DNA of 64,000 bases, taken from Toxorhynchites rutilus septentrionalis (lineage: Eukaryota > Arthropoda > Insecta > Diptera > Culicidae). Positions 12,104 through 22,534 of the stretch are shown piece by piece. The notes under the pieces are model-generated. The model worked only from the letters and a program-made list of their open reading frames with translations, searched no databases and was not told the DNA's origin. Where the stretch lies: contig NC_073746.1 of assembly GCF_029784135.1 (NCBI RefSeq), forward strand, positions 66,404,763 through 66,468,762. The letters are read 5' to 3'. The stretch's first letter is position 1. Every line of letters begins with the position of its first letter. The position numbers were made by a program, and so were the translations under genes.

Positions 12104-13160
12104 ATAGACATTCGTTTAGCCGCACTTGGAAGAAACTTGAAACACTTACAAAACAACAAGGAATGATCTTTTTTGTCGGGATTTTTATTTGCTGTAGTGG
12201 TAGTATATTTAAGTCAATTTTATTGAAAGGACGCGCGTCACAATCTCACACACACACACAAGGCGGCATCGGTGGATATAAACATTCAAACGTCGTTTTT
12301 TCCCATGACATACGTTTAGCCGCAGGGCATAAAAATCAGGTTTTCGCATAATCACCAAGCCTTTATCTGTCTTCTTTGAAAAAATACTTGGGAATGTTCA
12401 ATTTACCAGGTAAATATTAGTTGTGCAACGTAAGAAGTTGGTCAGATTAGTGATCTACGTCAAATTCAAAGGAATGGCGAAAGGTATTCTACTGACGGAA
12501 GAGGGGCGGAAAATAATAAATATATTCAGTGAACAAAAGTTTTTTAATCGCTCGATCGTAACAAAAATTGGTCGATCTGAGAAAGTGGTACGGAATTTCT
12601 TTAAATGGTGCCTGAAATATGTGATATAACGACCAACAAATGGGAACACACAAGTTACTTTGCGTCTTAAAGGTCGAATAAGACACGAAGCAATCAAGAA
12701 ACGATGTCCTGCTCATACATTAAGGTAGAATCCGTTGTTCCAGTAACGAAGAGGCATATTGCGCGCATCTTGAATGAGTCACCAAACATCATGTGGTCAC
12801 TTCAAGGGAAGCCGAAACTGACCGCCACTCATAAGCAGAACCATCTTATTTTCGCCCGGCAATACATGGAATGGAAACTGGAATGGAGAAATGTTGTATT
12901 TTCCGGTGAAAAAAGTTCAATTTGGATGGATCGGACATTTGCTATTGGTACAATTTAAGTCAACGGAATGTCGTGAGATCGAAGCTAAACTTTGGGGGCG
13001 GAAGTTTGACAGTGTGGGGAGCCGTTTCCTATCAGCCAACTTCCCATTTGTTTCATTTTCACCCGAATGATCTCCGAAAAGTATCTTCAATTACTGGAGG
13101 ACGTTTTGATTGGCCATATTGAGAATAACGCTACTGAGGATGCGGCTAAACGAATGTCCA
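12104..13160 (+). mobile_element. Degenerate Tc1-like element
   Basis: The left end near 12106 and the right end near 13158 share inverted GACATTCGTTTAGCCGCA. A second internal copy of the motif (CATACGTTTAGCCGCA, about 12306-12322) suggests the double-repeat end structure known for some Tc1 relatives. A decayed transposase lies inside. Confidence 0.65.
12423..13125 (+). pseudogene. Tc1-like transposase pseudogene
   Basis: The recognisable order is typical of Tc1. An N-terminal helix-turn-helix (GRKIINIFSEQKFFNRSIVTKIGRSEKVVRNFF broken across about 12500-12605) is followed by TKRHIARILNESPNI and GKPKLTATHKQNHLIFARQYM (about 12735-12870), then EWRNVVFSGEKSSIW. The first catalytic aspartate of the usual SDEK is changed here to SGEK. 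Later blocks (about 12960-13060) match the GGGSVMVWGA region in shifted frames. Multiple stops and frameshifts make it inactive. The quoted stretches are decayed remnants. Confidence 0.75.
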
Positions 13161-13260
13161 CATATTTCAATTACTTAGAAAACAAAAAGTGGATTTATAC
13201 TTCTTTTTTAGAATGAATTCGATGAAAATAAACACTGATCATCTGATCACCACTGTATTT

Positions 13261-13735
13261 TTATGGGACCCCCACTCCATTCCAGAGGAGGGAGGGGTGT
13301 CATGCCATCATAGAAACATTTCTCGTACCCTGCACATCCCATGATTCAATTTGCTTGAGTAGTTCTTGATTTATGCAAATACCAGGACCCCACTCCCCCT
13401 CTCCCTCTGAAACCTCTACATGCATAATTTAGGTTCTGTTTGATTGATTGATTCTCGAGTAATGTAGCCCCTCCCCCATTAGGGAGGGCTGGGAAGAGTG
13501 TCAAGCCACCATAGAAACATTTATTGGCCCATAAAACCTTCATATACCAAATTTGGTTCCTTTTGCTTGATTAGTTCTCGAGTTATACAGAAGTTTGTGT
13601 TTCATTTGTATGGCAGCCTCACCTTAGAGAGGGGGGAGGAGTGTAGAACCACCATAGAAACGTTTATCAATCCCTAAAACCTCTATATACCTAGTTGGAT
13701 TCCATTTGCTTGATTAGTTCTCGAATGATTCAAAA
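13261..13735 (-). repeat. Tandem array of about 150-base repeats (array A)
   Basis: Successive units contain CCACCATAGAAACATTTATT, CCTAAAACCTCCATATRCC, TTTGGTTC-TTTGCTTGATTAGTTCTCGAG and a short GC-rich stretch (CCTCCCTCTTAGGGAGGG-like). Similar arrays lie at 18640-18948 and, in the opposite orientation, at 55870-56430 within a Helitron-like repeat. No coding capacity. Confidence 0.75.
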
Positions 13736-13739
13736 TTCT

Positions 13740-14378
13740 GCTGCACATGATCAGCTGTACCATTTCGCATAGCGAAAAAGCAATCCAAAAAATAACTCTC
13801 GAAAGAGACGTGATTGCTCTGAAGCACTCGTGATGCGCGGTGGGAATCGAACTGAGCGATACTGTGTGGATAAAAAGGAATACAATACAGATTAGCTGTT
13901 GTGGATCACGTTTTCTCAAGATACTCAAAATGATTCTGGCGCAAACAAAATTCATTCCGCAAAAACAGTGCCAGATAGAGGTAGAAAAGGAATGCTGTCA
14001 GTTTCCCCCATTTCTGATCAGTTGTCAGACATCTGAAGTCAACACAAACTCAGCTCAACTTTCAAAACACACACATCGGAAATCTATAAGCTGATAAAAG
14101 ATAGAGAGGGCTTATTGAAACAAATCAGTTAAAGAATTCCGTCCTCAAGAAATAAAATATTTGCACTGAATTTAAAATGAAAAGTATTGTCCGCACTATT
14201 GTTGCACGGTAAGCTTTGAAATTTGAATTCATGCAACAGGAAACTATTTATGCTGGTTTATCAACTAAAACAAATTTACCAAAGAACAGCATTTCAATGT
14301 TTTTATATAAAGAAACAATGTGTTAAGGGACAGATGAGCTGAATTTTGCATCTATTGTTCAATGTTTTTGTTTCAAGA
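13740..14378. other. Intergenic
   Basis: No gene or structured repeat recognised. Short open frames at 13683-13955 (-) and 13840-14094 (+) overlap antiparallel and have no known domain. Confidence 0.35.
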
Positions 14379-14380
14379 TA

Positions 14381-15115
14381 GGGTAAATAATCTTGGTTTG
14401 TCCGATTTAGGGTGTTTTCACGTAACTAGTAAATACAAATCGATTTTTCTTCATGAAAATCACATATAATCAATACGAGTTTGGGTTTGTTGGAAAGCGC
14501 CAAGTCTCTAGTTGCTAATACAACCATAAGGCCAACATTATTCAAATTGTTATGTTTTTAACAATTTTCCTCAAAGAGAAATTATGATCATGGTTTGTTC
14601 ACCTCTGATCATGATTTGTCCAAAAAATGATAATGGTTTGTCCGGTTTTAGAAAACACAATTTTTGAATGAAAAAAATCGAATTTTCAAGTAGATGTTGC
14701 ATTTCTCATTGCCTGAGTTAACTGTCATCATTTTGATCCTTTCTTCAGAATATTGCCTTTCCTTGGGTATTTTAAAAGTGTTCACCTCAACACACTCAAC
14801 ACAGAAACTTTATTTCTGCTATGCGCGAAGAACACCATAAACAAACTGCAGCGGTTGCCATAGAAATCATGTGGACAACACAACATTACTGAATTGGACA
14901 ACTCATGATCAGGATTAAGTTCATCGAAATGATCCTTTAAAACATGTGAATCCGTAAAAATAAACTATAAAAGTACTGTAAATATTGAAAAAGACCATTT
15001 TTTATATGTTTTGATACATTCGAATACCTGATTTGACACAGGTGCGCTGAATTAAAGCATTCAAAAAACATGCCATGATCATATTTTCGACTGGACAAAC
15101 CTAAATCATTTACCT
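14381..15115. mobile_element. 735-base MITE with TA target duplication
   Basis: The left end GGGTAAATAATCTTGGTTTGTCC and the reverse complement of the right end (AGGTAAATGATTTAGGTTTGTCC) are imperfect inverted repeats. TA flanks both sides (14379-14380 and 15116-15117). GGTTTGTCC or its variants recur inside (about 14595-14645), as in subterminal repeats. No ORF of note. TA duplication and size fit a Tc1/mariner-mobilised MITE. Confidence 0.7.
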
Positions 15116-15432
15116 TAATATAGTTTAACTATTTCATGTGAACTTGAGCGTTTCTCTCTCTATAAAGACATTCGAATTCTCTATAGCGACAGTTCTTTAT
15201 AGTGACAATTTTCTATAACGACGGTCCCTTGCGATGTCGATGTCTCAACAATTCAAAATATATTTTATCTGAATTATACTCAAAATACCCTATTTTCATT
15301 TTAACTGGTACGATTTTCGGATACACCTCGCGCTTATGTTTACTCACGTTGTCAAAATGAACGGATGAACAAAATGATTGTTTTTGTTTTGATATTGTTC
15401 GGGAAACAACTGTTCGCATCAATAAACCAAAT
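15116..15432. other. Upstream region of the MTERF4-like gene
   Basis: AT-rich, with pyrimidine-rich stretches and no gene. It should include the promoter and 5' UTR, but no TATA box is convincing. Confidence 0.4.
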
Positions 15433-16414
15433 ATGTTCCGGCTTATACATAGGATTGGACTCATCAGAGGATTAAGCACCCAATCGGTTAATCACCTGGT
15501 AAACGACAGTTCGAATAATATGGATTTCAAATAAGAGCACCAATTTCTTCAATCCTCCGTAGGTGGATTCACTTGCCTCCACAATCAGCGGTGTGGAACG
15601 TGAGACGCTGGAAAACATGCTCAAGTCGATCCCGCAACTAACACGATATGGTCCAGATCTTTGGCAGCGGACCTACGGACTCATAGCCCAAGAGGGTTTC
15701 GAAACGGCCAACTTCCTTTCCATTGTAACCGGTTACCCGGAGGTACTAATGCATAACCCTGATCGCCTCGCCGCCAGCTTGAGCTGCTGGCGATCGTGTC
15801 AGTTTGGTGATAAGCAGATGCAGATCCTACTGGCGGCCCACCCTCATCTGCTGGAGTTAACTGACCATAACCGGTTAGCTCAGCGAGTAGCTTTCCTGCA
15901 TTCGCACTTTGAAACGAGAAAGAACATTTGGCGTTTGTTCCTGAACAGCCCGAATCTGGTGGCGGATAGTCAGGCGAAGATACAAGCAAAAATAGACTAT
16001 ATCCTGCAACGGATGCGCATCGAAGTGCTGGAAGTAGTGAAGTCTTGCGCCTTTTCATCGGACTTGGAAACGATCCAATGTCGCCATGTGTTTCTCGAGC
16101 GGTTGGGATTGTTTAAACCTCGCAAATTGAAAGCTACACCGAGTGAGCTGAGCAATAATCCTAAACTGCATCAGATAACGGACACCAGTGATAAGCGGTT
16201 TGCGGTGAAAGTGGCTTACGTAACGTTGGAGGAATTTGAAGTTTTTCAGGAATTGTTCAGAAGGGAGCAGAATGAGTCGCAGCATGGTGAGGATTTCGAT
16301 GGGATCGATGCTTCAGAGAACGAACACGACAATGGTGGCGAGTTTGATGAAATTGGAGAACAGAAGATGAGGAAACACAACTATCGGAAGGAATCGAAGA
16401 GTAGATCTATCTAG
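15433..16414 (+). CDS. MTERF4: MTERF4-like mitochondrial protein (mTERF family)
   Basis: mTERF proteins are all-helical mitochondrial nucleic-acid binders; MTERF4 partners the rRNA methyltransferase NSUN4 in mitoribosome assembly. Two exons: 15433-15498 and 15563-16414, with a 64-base GT..AG phase-0 intron, giving 305 aa. Exon 1 supplies a plausible mitochondrial presequence: Arg-rich, without acidic residues (MFRLIHRIGLIRGLSTQS). Exon 2 holds tandem helical repeats (LTRYGPDLW, FLSIVTGYPEVL, LLAAHPHLLEL, LFLNSPNLV), followed by CRHVFLERLGLFKPRKL and VTLEEFEVFQELF-RRE. That C-terminal block and the acidic tail after it (EDFDGIDASENEHDNGGEF) resemble the end of vertebrate MTERF4, which is why I prefer it to MTERF3 or MTERF5. 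It is shorter than human MTERF4 (381 aa). Confidence 0.82.
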
Positions 16415-16630
16415 GAGGGAAGTTTATAGTTATCTAGATGTTCTACAGTAGCCCGTAATGATTTACTTACACAACTTGTATTATATTAGATTCATATATT
16501 CTGTCATGAACGAATCAAAAATGTTGAATGTCACTATAATACAGAAAAAAATATCATGAGCTCTTTCAAAACTTTTACTCTCTGCAATCACCATTTTCTC
16601 CAAATTGTTTTTGTAGTAATTAATAATTGG

Positions 16631-16745
16631 TTGAGATTTCTTATGCCAAATAACACGCGTTGAATGTATTCTGAGTGGCAAGCTTCAGAATACGCGTGTA
16701 CTAGTGCAGGCCGGTAGAACTACCTTTGACGAAAAATTCATCGTG
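16631..16745 (-). repeat. Fragment of tRNA-derived SINE (body only)
   Basis: Matches the minus-strand body of the SINE at 2016-2285 (TTGAGATTTCTTATGCCAAA, AACACGCGTTGAATG, CAAGCTTCAGAATACGCGTG). The tRNA-like head and the tail are both missing. Confidence 0.7.
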
Positions 16746-17425
16746 CCGTTTCCGAGTCAATTCAGAGGCTTAGTTTTGTTATTGTTATAATCAGAAAAAG
16801 TTCGCTCGATGGTTACCGAGGAATGACAAAAAGTAAAAATATTAAAAATAAGGCAATTCAATTCTTTTGAGGCATCCATTTCGTAATCAGTAGAATGACA
16901 CTCACGACCAAAATTAGTAAATTATATTTTTCCAAAATATCTTCATGGTAGAAAGGCAAGTTTCCCATCAAAATAAATCATTCCAAATTATCCCTTCCTA
17001 TCGAAATATTCCAACCCTTCATTTCTCATTCCATCGGTAATCGGTCTTTTTCGAGATCCAAGTGAATCAAATTCCAATCAAAATATACCTGTCCGAGGCC
17101 TCCTTCATACGAATTTTGCCGTAAATTTCGATCATTCGAGCAGTTATCCGGTAAGTTGAAGACAGTGAGTGAGGTGATAATAGCTATAATTTTAAAAGTG
17201 ACGACAATGGAAGTGACACAACAAAACGTCCGCACGAATTTTTTCGTGATATTTGCTACTGTGCCAGATTATTTGAGAGTTGGCATCATCAAGACGAGAA
17301 GTGCCACTTTGCAGGATGAAAATGGGCCATTTGTAACTCCAGATGGTGATGGAATCTTACGTACTTGGATGATGTATTCTTCAATAAGTCAAATAATATT
17401 TTGTTTTTTTTTCTGCAGGCTGTCT
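16746..17425. other. Intergenic
   Basis: No gene recognised. The open frame at 17156-17485 (+) runs into the downstream dispersed repeat and has no known domain. Confidence 0.35.
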
Positions 17426-17429
17426 ACTG

Positions 17430-18110
17430 TTCAAACAATTAAAAAAAAGTCACAGGAGGGTTGTGCCCGAGACACGACTGCATAGTTGACGTAGGATTCC
17501 GTTAGGCCATCTGTTGTTTTTTTATATGTTTGAAGAATTACATCGTCAAATTCTTAAACGATTTGTTTGGTTGTTGGATATTGTTTATTCACTCCACCCG
17601 TGTTTACCGAGTGATGATGACAGAACGATGGTAAACAGTCGTTGGATGGTGCATATCAGATAAAAGATATCGAAGTGGAACTAGATATGATGAAAACCGC
17701 TCTCTGTGATCCTAGACGAGATGCCTCCTGTGATATGTATGGATGAAATAAAGAAAAACAAACTCACCAAAGTAATATAAGATATTTACTAGTACCGAAC
17801 ACAATTATCAATTTTTCTCATCAGTAAAAATATGTTACTTTAATATACTAAGTTACTTTAATTTAATAGTAGAGCATATGGGAAATCTATTTTTTTTTAA
17901 ATTTTCCTTCACTTTTCCGATTTCTCTCGCCGTGTAAACTCTCCTTGGGTGAACATGAACACAACAGAACAGACAGCTTAAACCAAACGACCCGTTCACG
18001 AGCGGGAACACATCTTGGTTTTTATTCATGAAAATAGAAATAAATCGTTTCATATACCAAGTCATTTTTAACACAACTGCTACCACTCAGACGTTTTGTT
18101 ATTATGGATT
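17430..18110. repeat. Dispersed repeat family X, copy 1
   Basis: Shares about 600 bases of clear similarity with 20690-21390. Shared blocks are AGGAGGGTTGTG-CCGAGACACGAC, TAGTTGACGTAGGATTCCGTTAG, GTTTGGTTGTTGG-TATTGTT, CACTCCACC-GTGTTTACCGAGTG, GAGATGCCTCCTGTG and GTTACTTTAATATA. The segment corresponding to the histone-like stem-loop of copy 2 is deleted here. The first block also recurs, inverted, at 62285-62340. Family not identified. Confidence 0.75.
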
Positions 18111-18489
18111 TATTGGGGGTAATGTTTGTTCACCTAATCAAAGATTTATCAAGAAAAGTTTTAAATCTATATATATGTATTTCCAATAAAGTAGTTATTT
18201 TGAATTACTCATTTTCGTTCAATATGTGAAGACCTTTTTCGTGCCGTGTTAATATATTCAAAACAGTCATCTAGCATCCCTGGATATGAGTTCAATGTTT
18301 ACATTTGGTTGTGTTGTTTGGAAGAGGCCCATTTGAAAATCTGTAAAATCTTGCAATTATTGAATTGAATTTGATGGTTGCAGTTGAAAACATACATTGC
18401 TTATGAAATACTAGTTTAGCCGTGAAACAATTTTTGAAGATAAAGGCGGAGCAGAAGTATACCAATGCTTTCAATCAACAAGGTGAACA

Positions 18490-18640
18490 AACACATCAAA
18501 CGAACTAGACGATTCGACTGATTCATCGACGAGCGCGGCCAAACGGTCGTCGAGCCAGAAGAGCTACTCGTCTAAAACTCGTCGACTAAAAGCTCGGCTT
18601 CTGGAATATGAAAACAAACGAGACGAGCGCTCGTCTGCTC
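18490..18640. repeat. GC-rich CGTC/GACG-rich block
   Basis: A short stretch dense in ACGAG, CTCGTC and GACGAGC words with small inverted repeats, unlike the AT-rich surroundings. It joins directly to tandem array B. It may be part of a MITE, but I cannot define its ends. Confidence 0.35.
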
Positions 18641-18948
18641 GTGAGTTATGCAGAAGTTTGTTTTTCATTTGTATGGCCCCATGCCCTTAGAGAGAGGGTA
18701 AATGTGTCGAACCACCATAGAAACATTTATTGCTACCTAAAACCTCCATATGAAAATTTTTGTTCAATTTGCTAGATTAGTTCTCGAGTTATGCAAACAC
18801 CACACCCCCCTCCCTTCGAAACCACCATGCACAGTTTTGGTTCCGTTTGCTTCATTGATTCTCGAGTAATGCAGTCTCCCACCTTAGGGAGGGGGAGGAG
18901 TGTCCAACCACCATAGTAACGTTTATTGCCTCCTAAAACCTCCATATA
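18640..18948 (-). repeat. Tandem array of about 150-base repeats (array B)
   Basis: Same unit as at 13261-13735 (CCACCATAGAAACATTTATT, CCTAAAACCTCCATAT, TTAGTTCTCGAGTTATGCA). The Tc1-like element at 18949-20505 interrupts it at a TA; after that element 20506-20530 (TATATAAAGACTGATACCAG) leads into family X. Confidence 0.75.
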
Positions 18949-20505
18949 CACTCTGTCCAACTTCTATAAGACCAGGTGATGATCTTGCTGCTTTGTGTCA
19001 TTGTAAACAAACAATGCTTTAATTTATATTCTAGTGTGTAGGTATTGATGACCACCATACATTGCATGATTTTCATATGCATGTGTGCAAGCGCTGAGCG
19101 TAAACGAATGTTTTCGTATTTTCCAACTGTCAAGTTTCTAAAACACCAGTTACATTTTCCGTTGTTTTAGTTGTTTTGATTAATAAATCTGGAAAATGCC
19201 GAAGGGAAAAGTGCGCACAGAGAGAGAAGAAAGACAACTCGGTGAATTCTGCCAAAAAATGTTGGTATCAGAGAAATTGCTCGACTTGATGGGATCGTCT
19301 ACATCAAGTAGTGCTCAATTATTTGGCGAATCATCAAGAATACGTTAAGAAGGAGAGAGCTCCACGTAAATCGAAGCTCTCTAACCGGGATAAGCGGGAA
19401 ATAGCTAGAACAGCTTCGATTACCTCAAAATCGCTTATGCAAATAAAGTAATATTTCAATTCAAATGTTACTCGGGTGCAAATCGTCAAGTTTTGGTAAA
19501 AAATCCTCACATAAAGAGGGCTTGAAAGGTTAAAGCTCTTCATCTTATACCGTCTCACATTGGAAGACGGCTGCGTTTTGCCAAAGTTCACATGAACCGA
19601 CAGTGGAACATGGTTTGTTGTGACAAAGAATATTTGCAAAACAATACATTTGCTATAACATTTGCCATAACGAAAAGTTCTTCAATGTATAGGTTATCTT
19701 CACTGATAAAAAAAAAGTTCTATTAGGATGGTCCTGATGGTTTCAACGGGTACGGGCGTGATTTACGGAAGAAAGAACAGTCTTTTTTAAACAGCAATTT
19801 TGGTGGAGGCTCGTGCATGGTTTGGGCGGGATTCTATGCAACGGGAGAGCTCAAGACAGCTTTCACATCATTCAAGAATTGCATACATGTTCTGGAATCC
19901 TCTCTCCCACCGTTTTTGCGTGGATATCGTCACAAAAAATTCACATTCCAGCAAAACAATGCTACTATTCATATCAGCAAGGAAACTAAGCAATGGATTA
20001 AGGACCAAAAACTTAATTGGACTGGTCGGCTCACTTTCCAGATTTGAATCCTGTTGAAAATCTTAGGGGGATCCTTGTACGCAGAGTCTATACTGAGAGA
20101 AAACGGTACACCACGGTTGAAGAGCTCAAGGTCGCAATTTCGGAAACATGAAAAAATATCGAGAAATTCGTTCAGCAACATTTGGTGAATAGTATTCCAA
20201 CACGAATTTTTCAGATTATTGGCCGAAATGGCAAGGTTTCCATTTATTGACATGTGAATCAGCCGATCGTTTTGAAATTTTTCATTGATAATACTTATGA
20301 ATTTTGGAACGGTCTTATAGAAACAGGACAGCTGAAATTATCATATTTAAGCACAATAAATAAACAAACAACTCTTTTGAACGAAATTGACGTTAAATAC
20401 ACTTTATTCTAAGCATTCAACAATGTATAAATGTATCCTGTTGAAATTCTGTTTGTGTTACAACGAAATAGAATCAGGGTGGTCTTATAGAAGTTTGACA
20501 GAGTG
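18949..20505 (+). mobile_element. Tc1-like element, nearly full length
   Basis: The left end CACTCTGTCCAACTTCTATA and the reverse complement of the right end (CACTCTGTCAAACTTCTATA) differ at one of 20 positions and extend into AAGACCA. TA flanks both sides (18947-18948 and 20506-20507). At 1557 bases it is typical of Tc1 elements. The ends are well kept but the transposase is broken, so it is likely a recently dead or cross-mobilised copy. Confidence 0.88.
19197..20255 (+). pseudogene. Tc1-like transposase pseudogene
   Basis: Begins MPKGKVRTEREERQ at 19197. Later blocks are DGPDGFNGYG and FGGGSCMVWAGFYATGELK (about 19720-19855), HVLESSLPPFLRGYRHKKF (about 19885-19940), TFQQNNATIHISKETKQW (about 19941-19995) and, after further breaks, a C-terminal region around 20040-20250. 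The usual QQDNA catalytic aspartate reads QQNNA, so the second catalytic acid is lost as well as the frame. Stops and frame changes are frequent before 19800. Confidence 0.85.
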
Positions 20506-20689
20506 TATATAAAGACTGATACCAGGGGAGAATGGCTCTTTCAGGCCGTGGAACGGTTTTTTTTACCGACAAAGCTATTCCATAGAAGAACATTGCGACT
20601 ATGGTTGGTTATTATCGAAGTTTTACAGCTCACTCAAAGTTACAACTGCGTGAGGTACTGGTTATTCACTGCGTATTCACAGGCAGCAT

Positions 20690-21390
20690 TCAGTAACAAA
20701 AAAAATTACAGGAGGGTTGTGTCCGAGACACGACCGCATAGTTGACGTAGGATTCCGTTAGGATGTCTGTTGATTTTGGATAAGTTTGAAGAATAACATC
20801 GTTAAACTCTTTGGTAATTATTTGGTGGCCCTGAAAAGGACCGTTTTGTTTGGTTGTTGGGTATTGTTCGTTCACTCCACCGGTGTTTACCGAGTGATTA
20901 TGACAGAAGGATTGTAAACAGCCGTTGGATGGTGTGTATCAGATAAAAGATACCGAAGTGGAACGAGATATGATGAAAATCGCCCTCTGTGATTCCAGAC
21001 GAGATGCCTCCTGTGTTATGTATGGATGAAATAAAAAAACTTACCCATGTAATATAAGATAATTACCAACACCGAACACAATTCTTATTTTTTCTCATCA
21101 GTAAAAGCATGTTACTTTAATATAGAGAAAACATATTTGAAATGGAAAAGGTAATTTTCTTTTATAACTTTTACTTTCTTTTTTTTATTGGACTAACAAC
21201 ACCTAATACTATATGTAGAGCATATGGAAAAATATTTTTTCTAATATTTCTTCACTTTTCCAATTTTTCTCTCCATATAAACTTTGCTTGGGTGAAAATG
21301 AACACAAAAAAAAATCGAAATTTGACTCGAAAATTGAAATAAATCGTTTCATACATCAAGTCAATTTTAACACAACTGCTACCATATACA
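20690..21390. repeat. Dispersed repeat family X, copy 2
   Basis: Counterpart of 17430-18110, with most blocks conserved in order. It is more complete at 20770-20850, where it carries a histone-type stem-loop on the minus strand. No intact coding frame. Together with copy 1 it brackets tandem array B and the Tc1-like element. Confidence 0.75.
20827..20842 (-). terminator. Histone-type 3' stem-loop sequence within a repeat
   Basis: On the minus strand this reads GGTCCTTTTCAGGGCC: a 6-bp stem (one G-T pair) with a TTTC loop, matching the replication-dependent histone mRNA 3' end consensus. It is followed by ACCAAATAATTACC and then a purine-containing AAAGAG that could be a histone downstream element. 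No histone ORF is seen upstream on the minus strand (21100 down to 20843). Likely a histone-locus-derived remnant captured in a repeat; chance is possible but less likely given the flanks. Confidence 0.5.
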
Positions 21391-21399
21391 ATTTTACAG

Positions 21400-22045
21400 T
21401 TATACTTGTGTTAAATTTTTCACAATACACGATAATTTGAAATTTCAAGAAGTAACCAACTTTAAAGTTCCAAATTTAAATTTTATTTGCTAGAATTAAT
21501 CGTATCACTCACTTTTCTTGCAATATAAAAATGCCCTCAACCTGCATATATTTGCAATGCCGATTTCCCCCGGGCACCTTGGTTTAGATGTCTCTGTTAG
21601 GGAACAAATTTCGGTAGGAACTAAAGCTCCCCCTACTTTCATGTATTTGCAATGCTGATTCCCCCCAGGCAGCTTGGTTTTGATGTCTCTGTTAGGGACC
21701 CGCCGCATGTGTTGTCAATTTCGACCAATCAGAAGTGGGTATTTCCGTTAGGTTAGGGGTTGAGATTTTTCAATTGTTCGATTGTTAGTTTCATGAAATA
21801 TAATATTTTCTTCAACATAAAAAATTGTTATGGAGTGCCGAAATCGAATGACGCAAAAATTTCATCAATCCATCATGAAATGACTGAGCAATAAGCGTTT
21901 GAAATTGGACAATTTTCACGATGTGTTCGATTTTCGATTTTCAATTTGTACCCCAATATGTTCCCGAAAGACGTAATCCTACGTCAAAATCTGAGCCCCA
22001 GATCGCATCAGTCTTTACAATATGTTATAAGTGCTATAAATATGT
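21400..22045. other. Intergenic with a small direct repeat
   Basis: A pair of similar segments at about 21545-21610 and 21645-21705 share GCCGATT-CCCCC-GGCA, TTGGTTT-GATGTCTCTGTTAGGGA and ATTTGCAATGC. No gene recognised. Confidence 0.5.
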
Positions 22046-22056
22046 ATCAATTCTTT

Positions 22057-22523
22057 TTTTTTATCCCATTTATTTATTTAAGGCTCATTAGCATTTTAGC
22101 TGTAACAGAGCCGAATTTTAATCGTGTATATGTCACATGGTTATCATATCTATAATTAGCACATTACACAGTTGCCATTCGCCAGTATTCCTTCTATACC
22201 ATTACATATGGTACATTTAGGCGTAAGGGTATTCTTTCTGTTCTTCCATTATCCAGTTGGACCACCGGACAGCGGAGACAGTTGTTTGATCATTGTTGAG
22301 TTATTTATAGAACAGTAGCCCGATGTGTCTGGCAGAGCAGAGCAGTTGTATGGATGAATCGATCTTATTTCGACCGTGGATCGATCTCCATCGCTGATGA
22401 TTGTTGCGTGGACGTAGCTATTCTGTAACAACACAAAGATGGTCAATGAGTGCCCTGAGTTTTGAACTCACGATCGATCGCTTACTAAGCGAACGCGCAA
22501 CCAATGTGGCTACGGAGACCCCC
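22057..22523 (-). mobile_element. Long tRNA-derived SINE with target-site duplication
   Basis: On the minus strand the head (22523 down to about 22443) looks like a tRNA: GTCTCCGTAGCCACATTGG A-box region, an anticodon-like arm TCGCTTAGTAAGCGA, and a degenerate B box GAGTTCAAAACTC. The 3' end (about 22120-22057) has a GGCTC...GAGCC hairpin followed by TTAAATAAATAAAT and an A-rich tail. The 11-base ATCAATTCTTT occurs at 22046-22056 and 22524-22534, a perfect target duplication consistent with LINE-mediated insertion. It is unrelated to the other SINE family in this window. Confidence 0.85.
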
Positions 22524-22534
22524 ATCAATTCTTT

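Noticed and set aside
13261..13735. Possible CRISPR array
   Set aside because: Units are about 150 bases with diverged repeats and no short uniform spacers; the DNA is eukaryotic.
15681..16058. Antisense open frame over MTERF4-like exon 2
   Set aside because: The sense frame has clear mTERF repeats and a presequence exon; the antisense frame has none.
22443..22523. Possible tRNA-Thr-like gene on the minus strand
   Set aside because: It is continuous with a SINE body and lies within a target-site duplication, so it is the SINE promoter.
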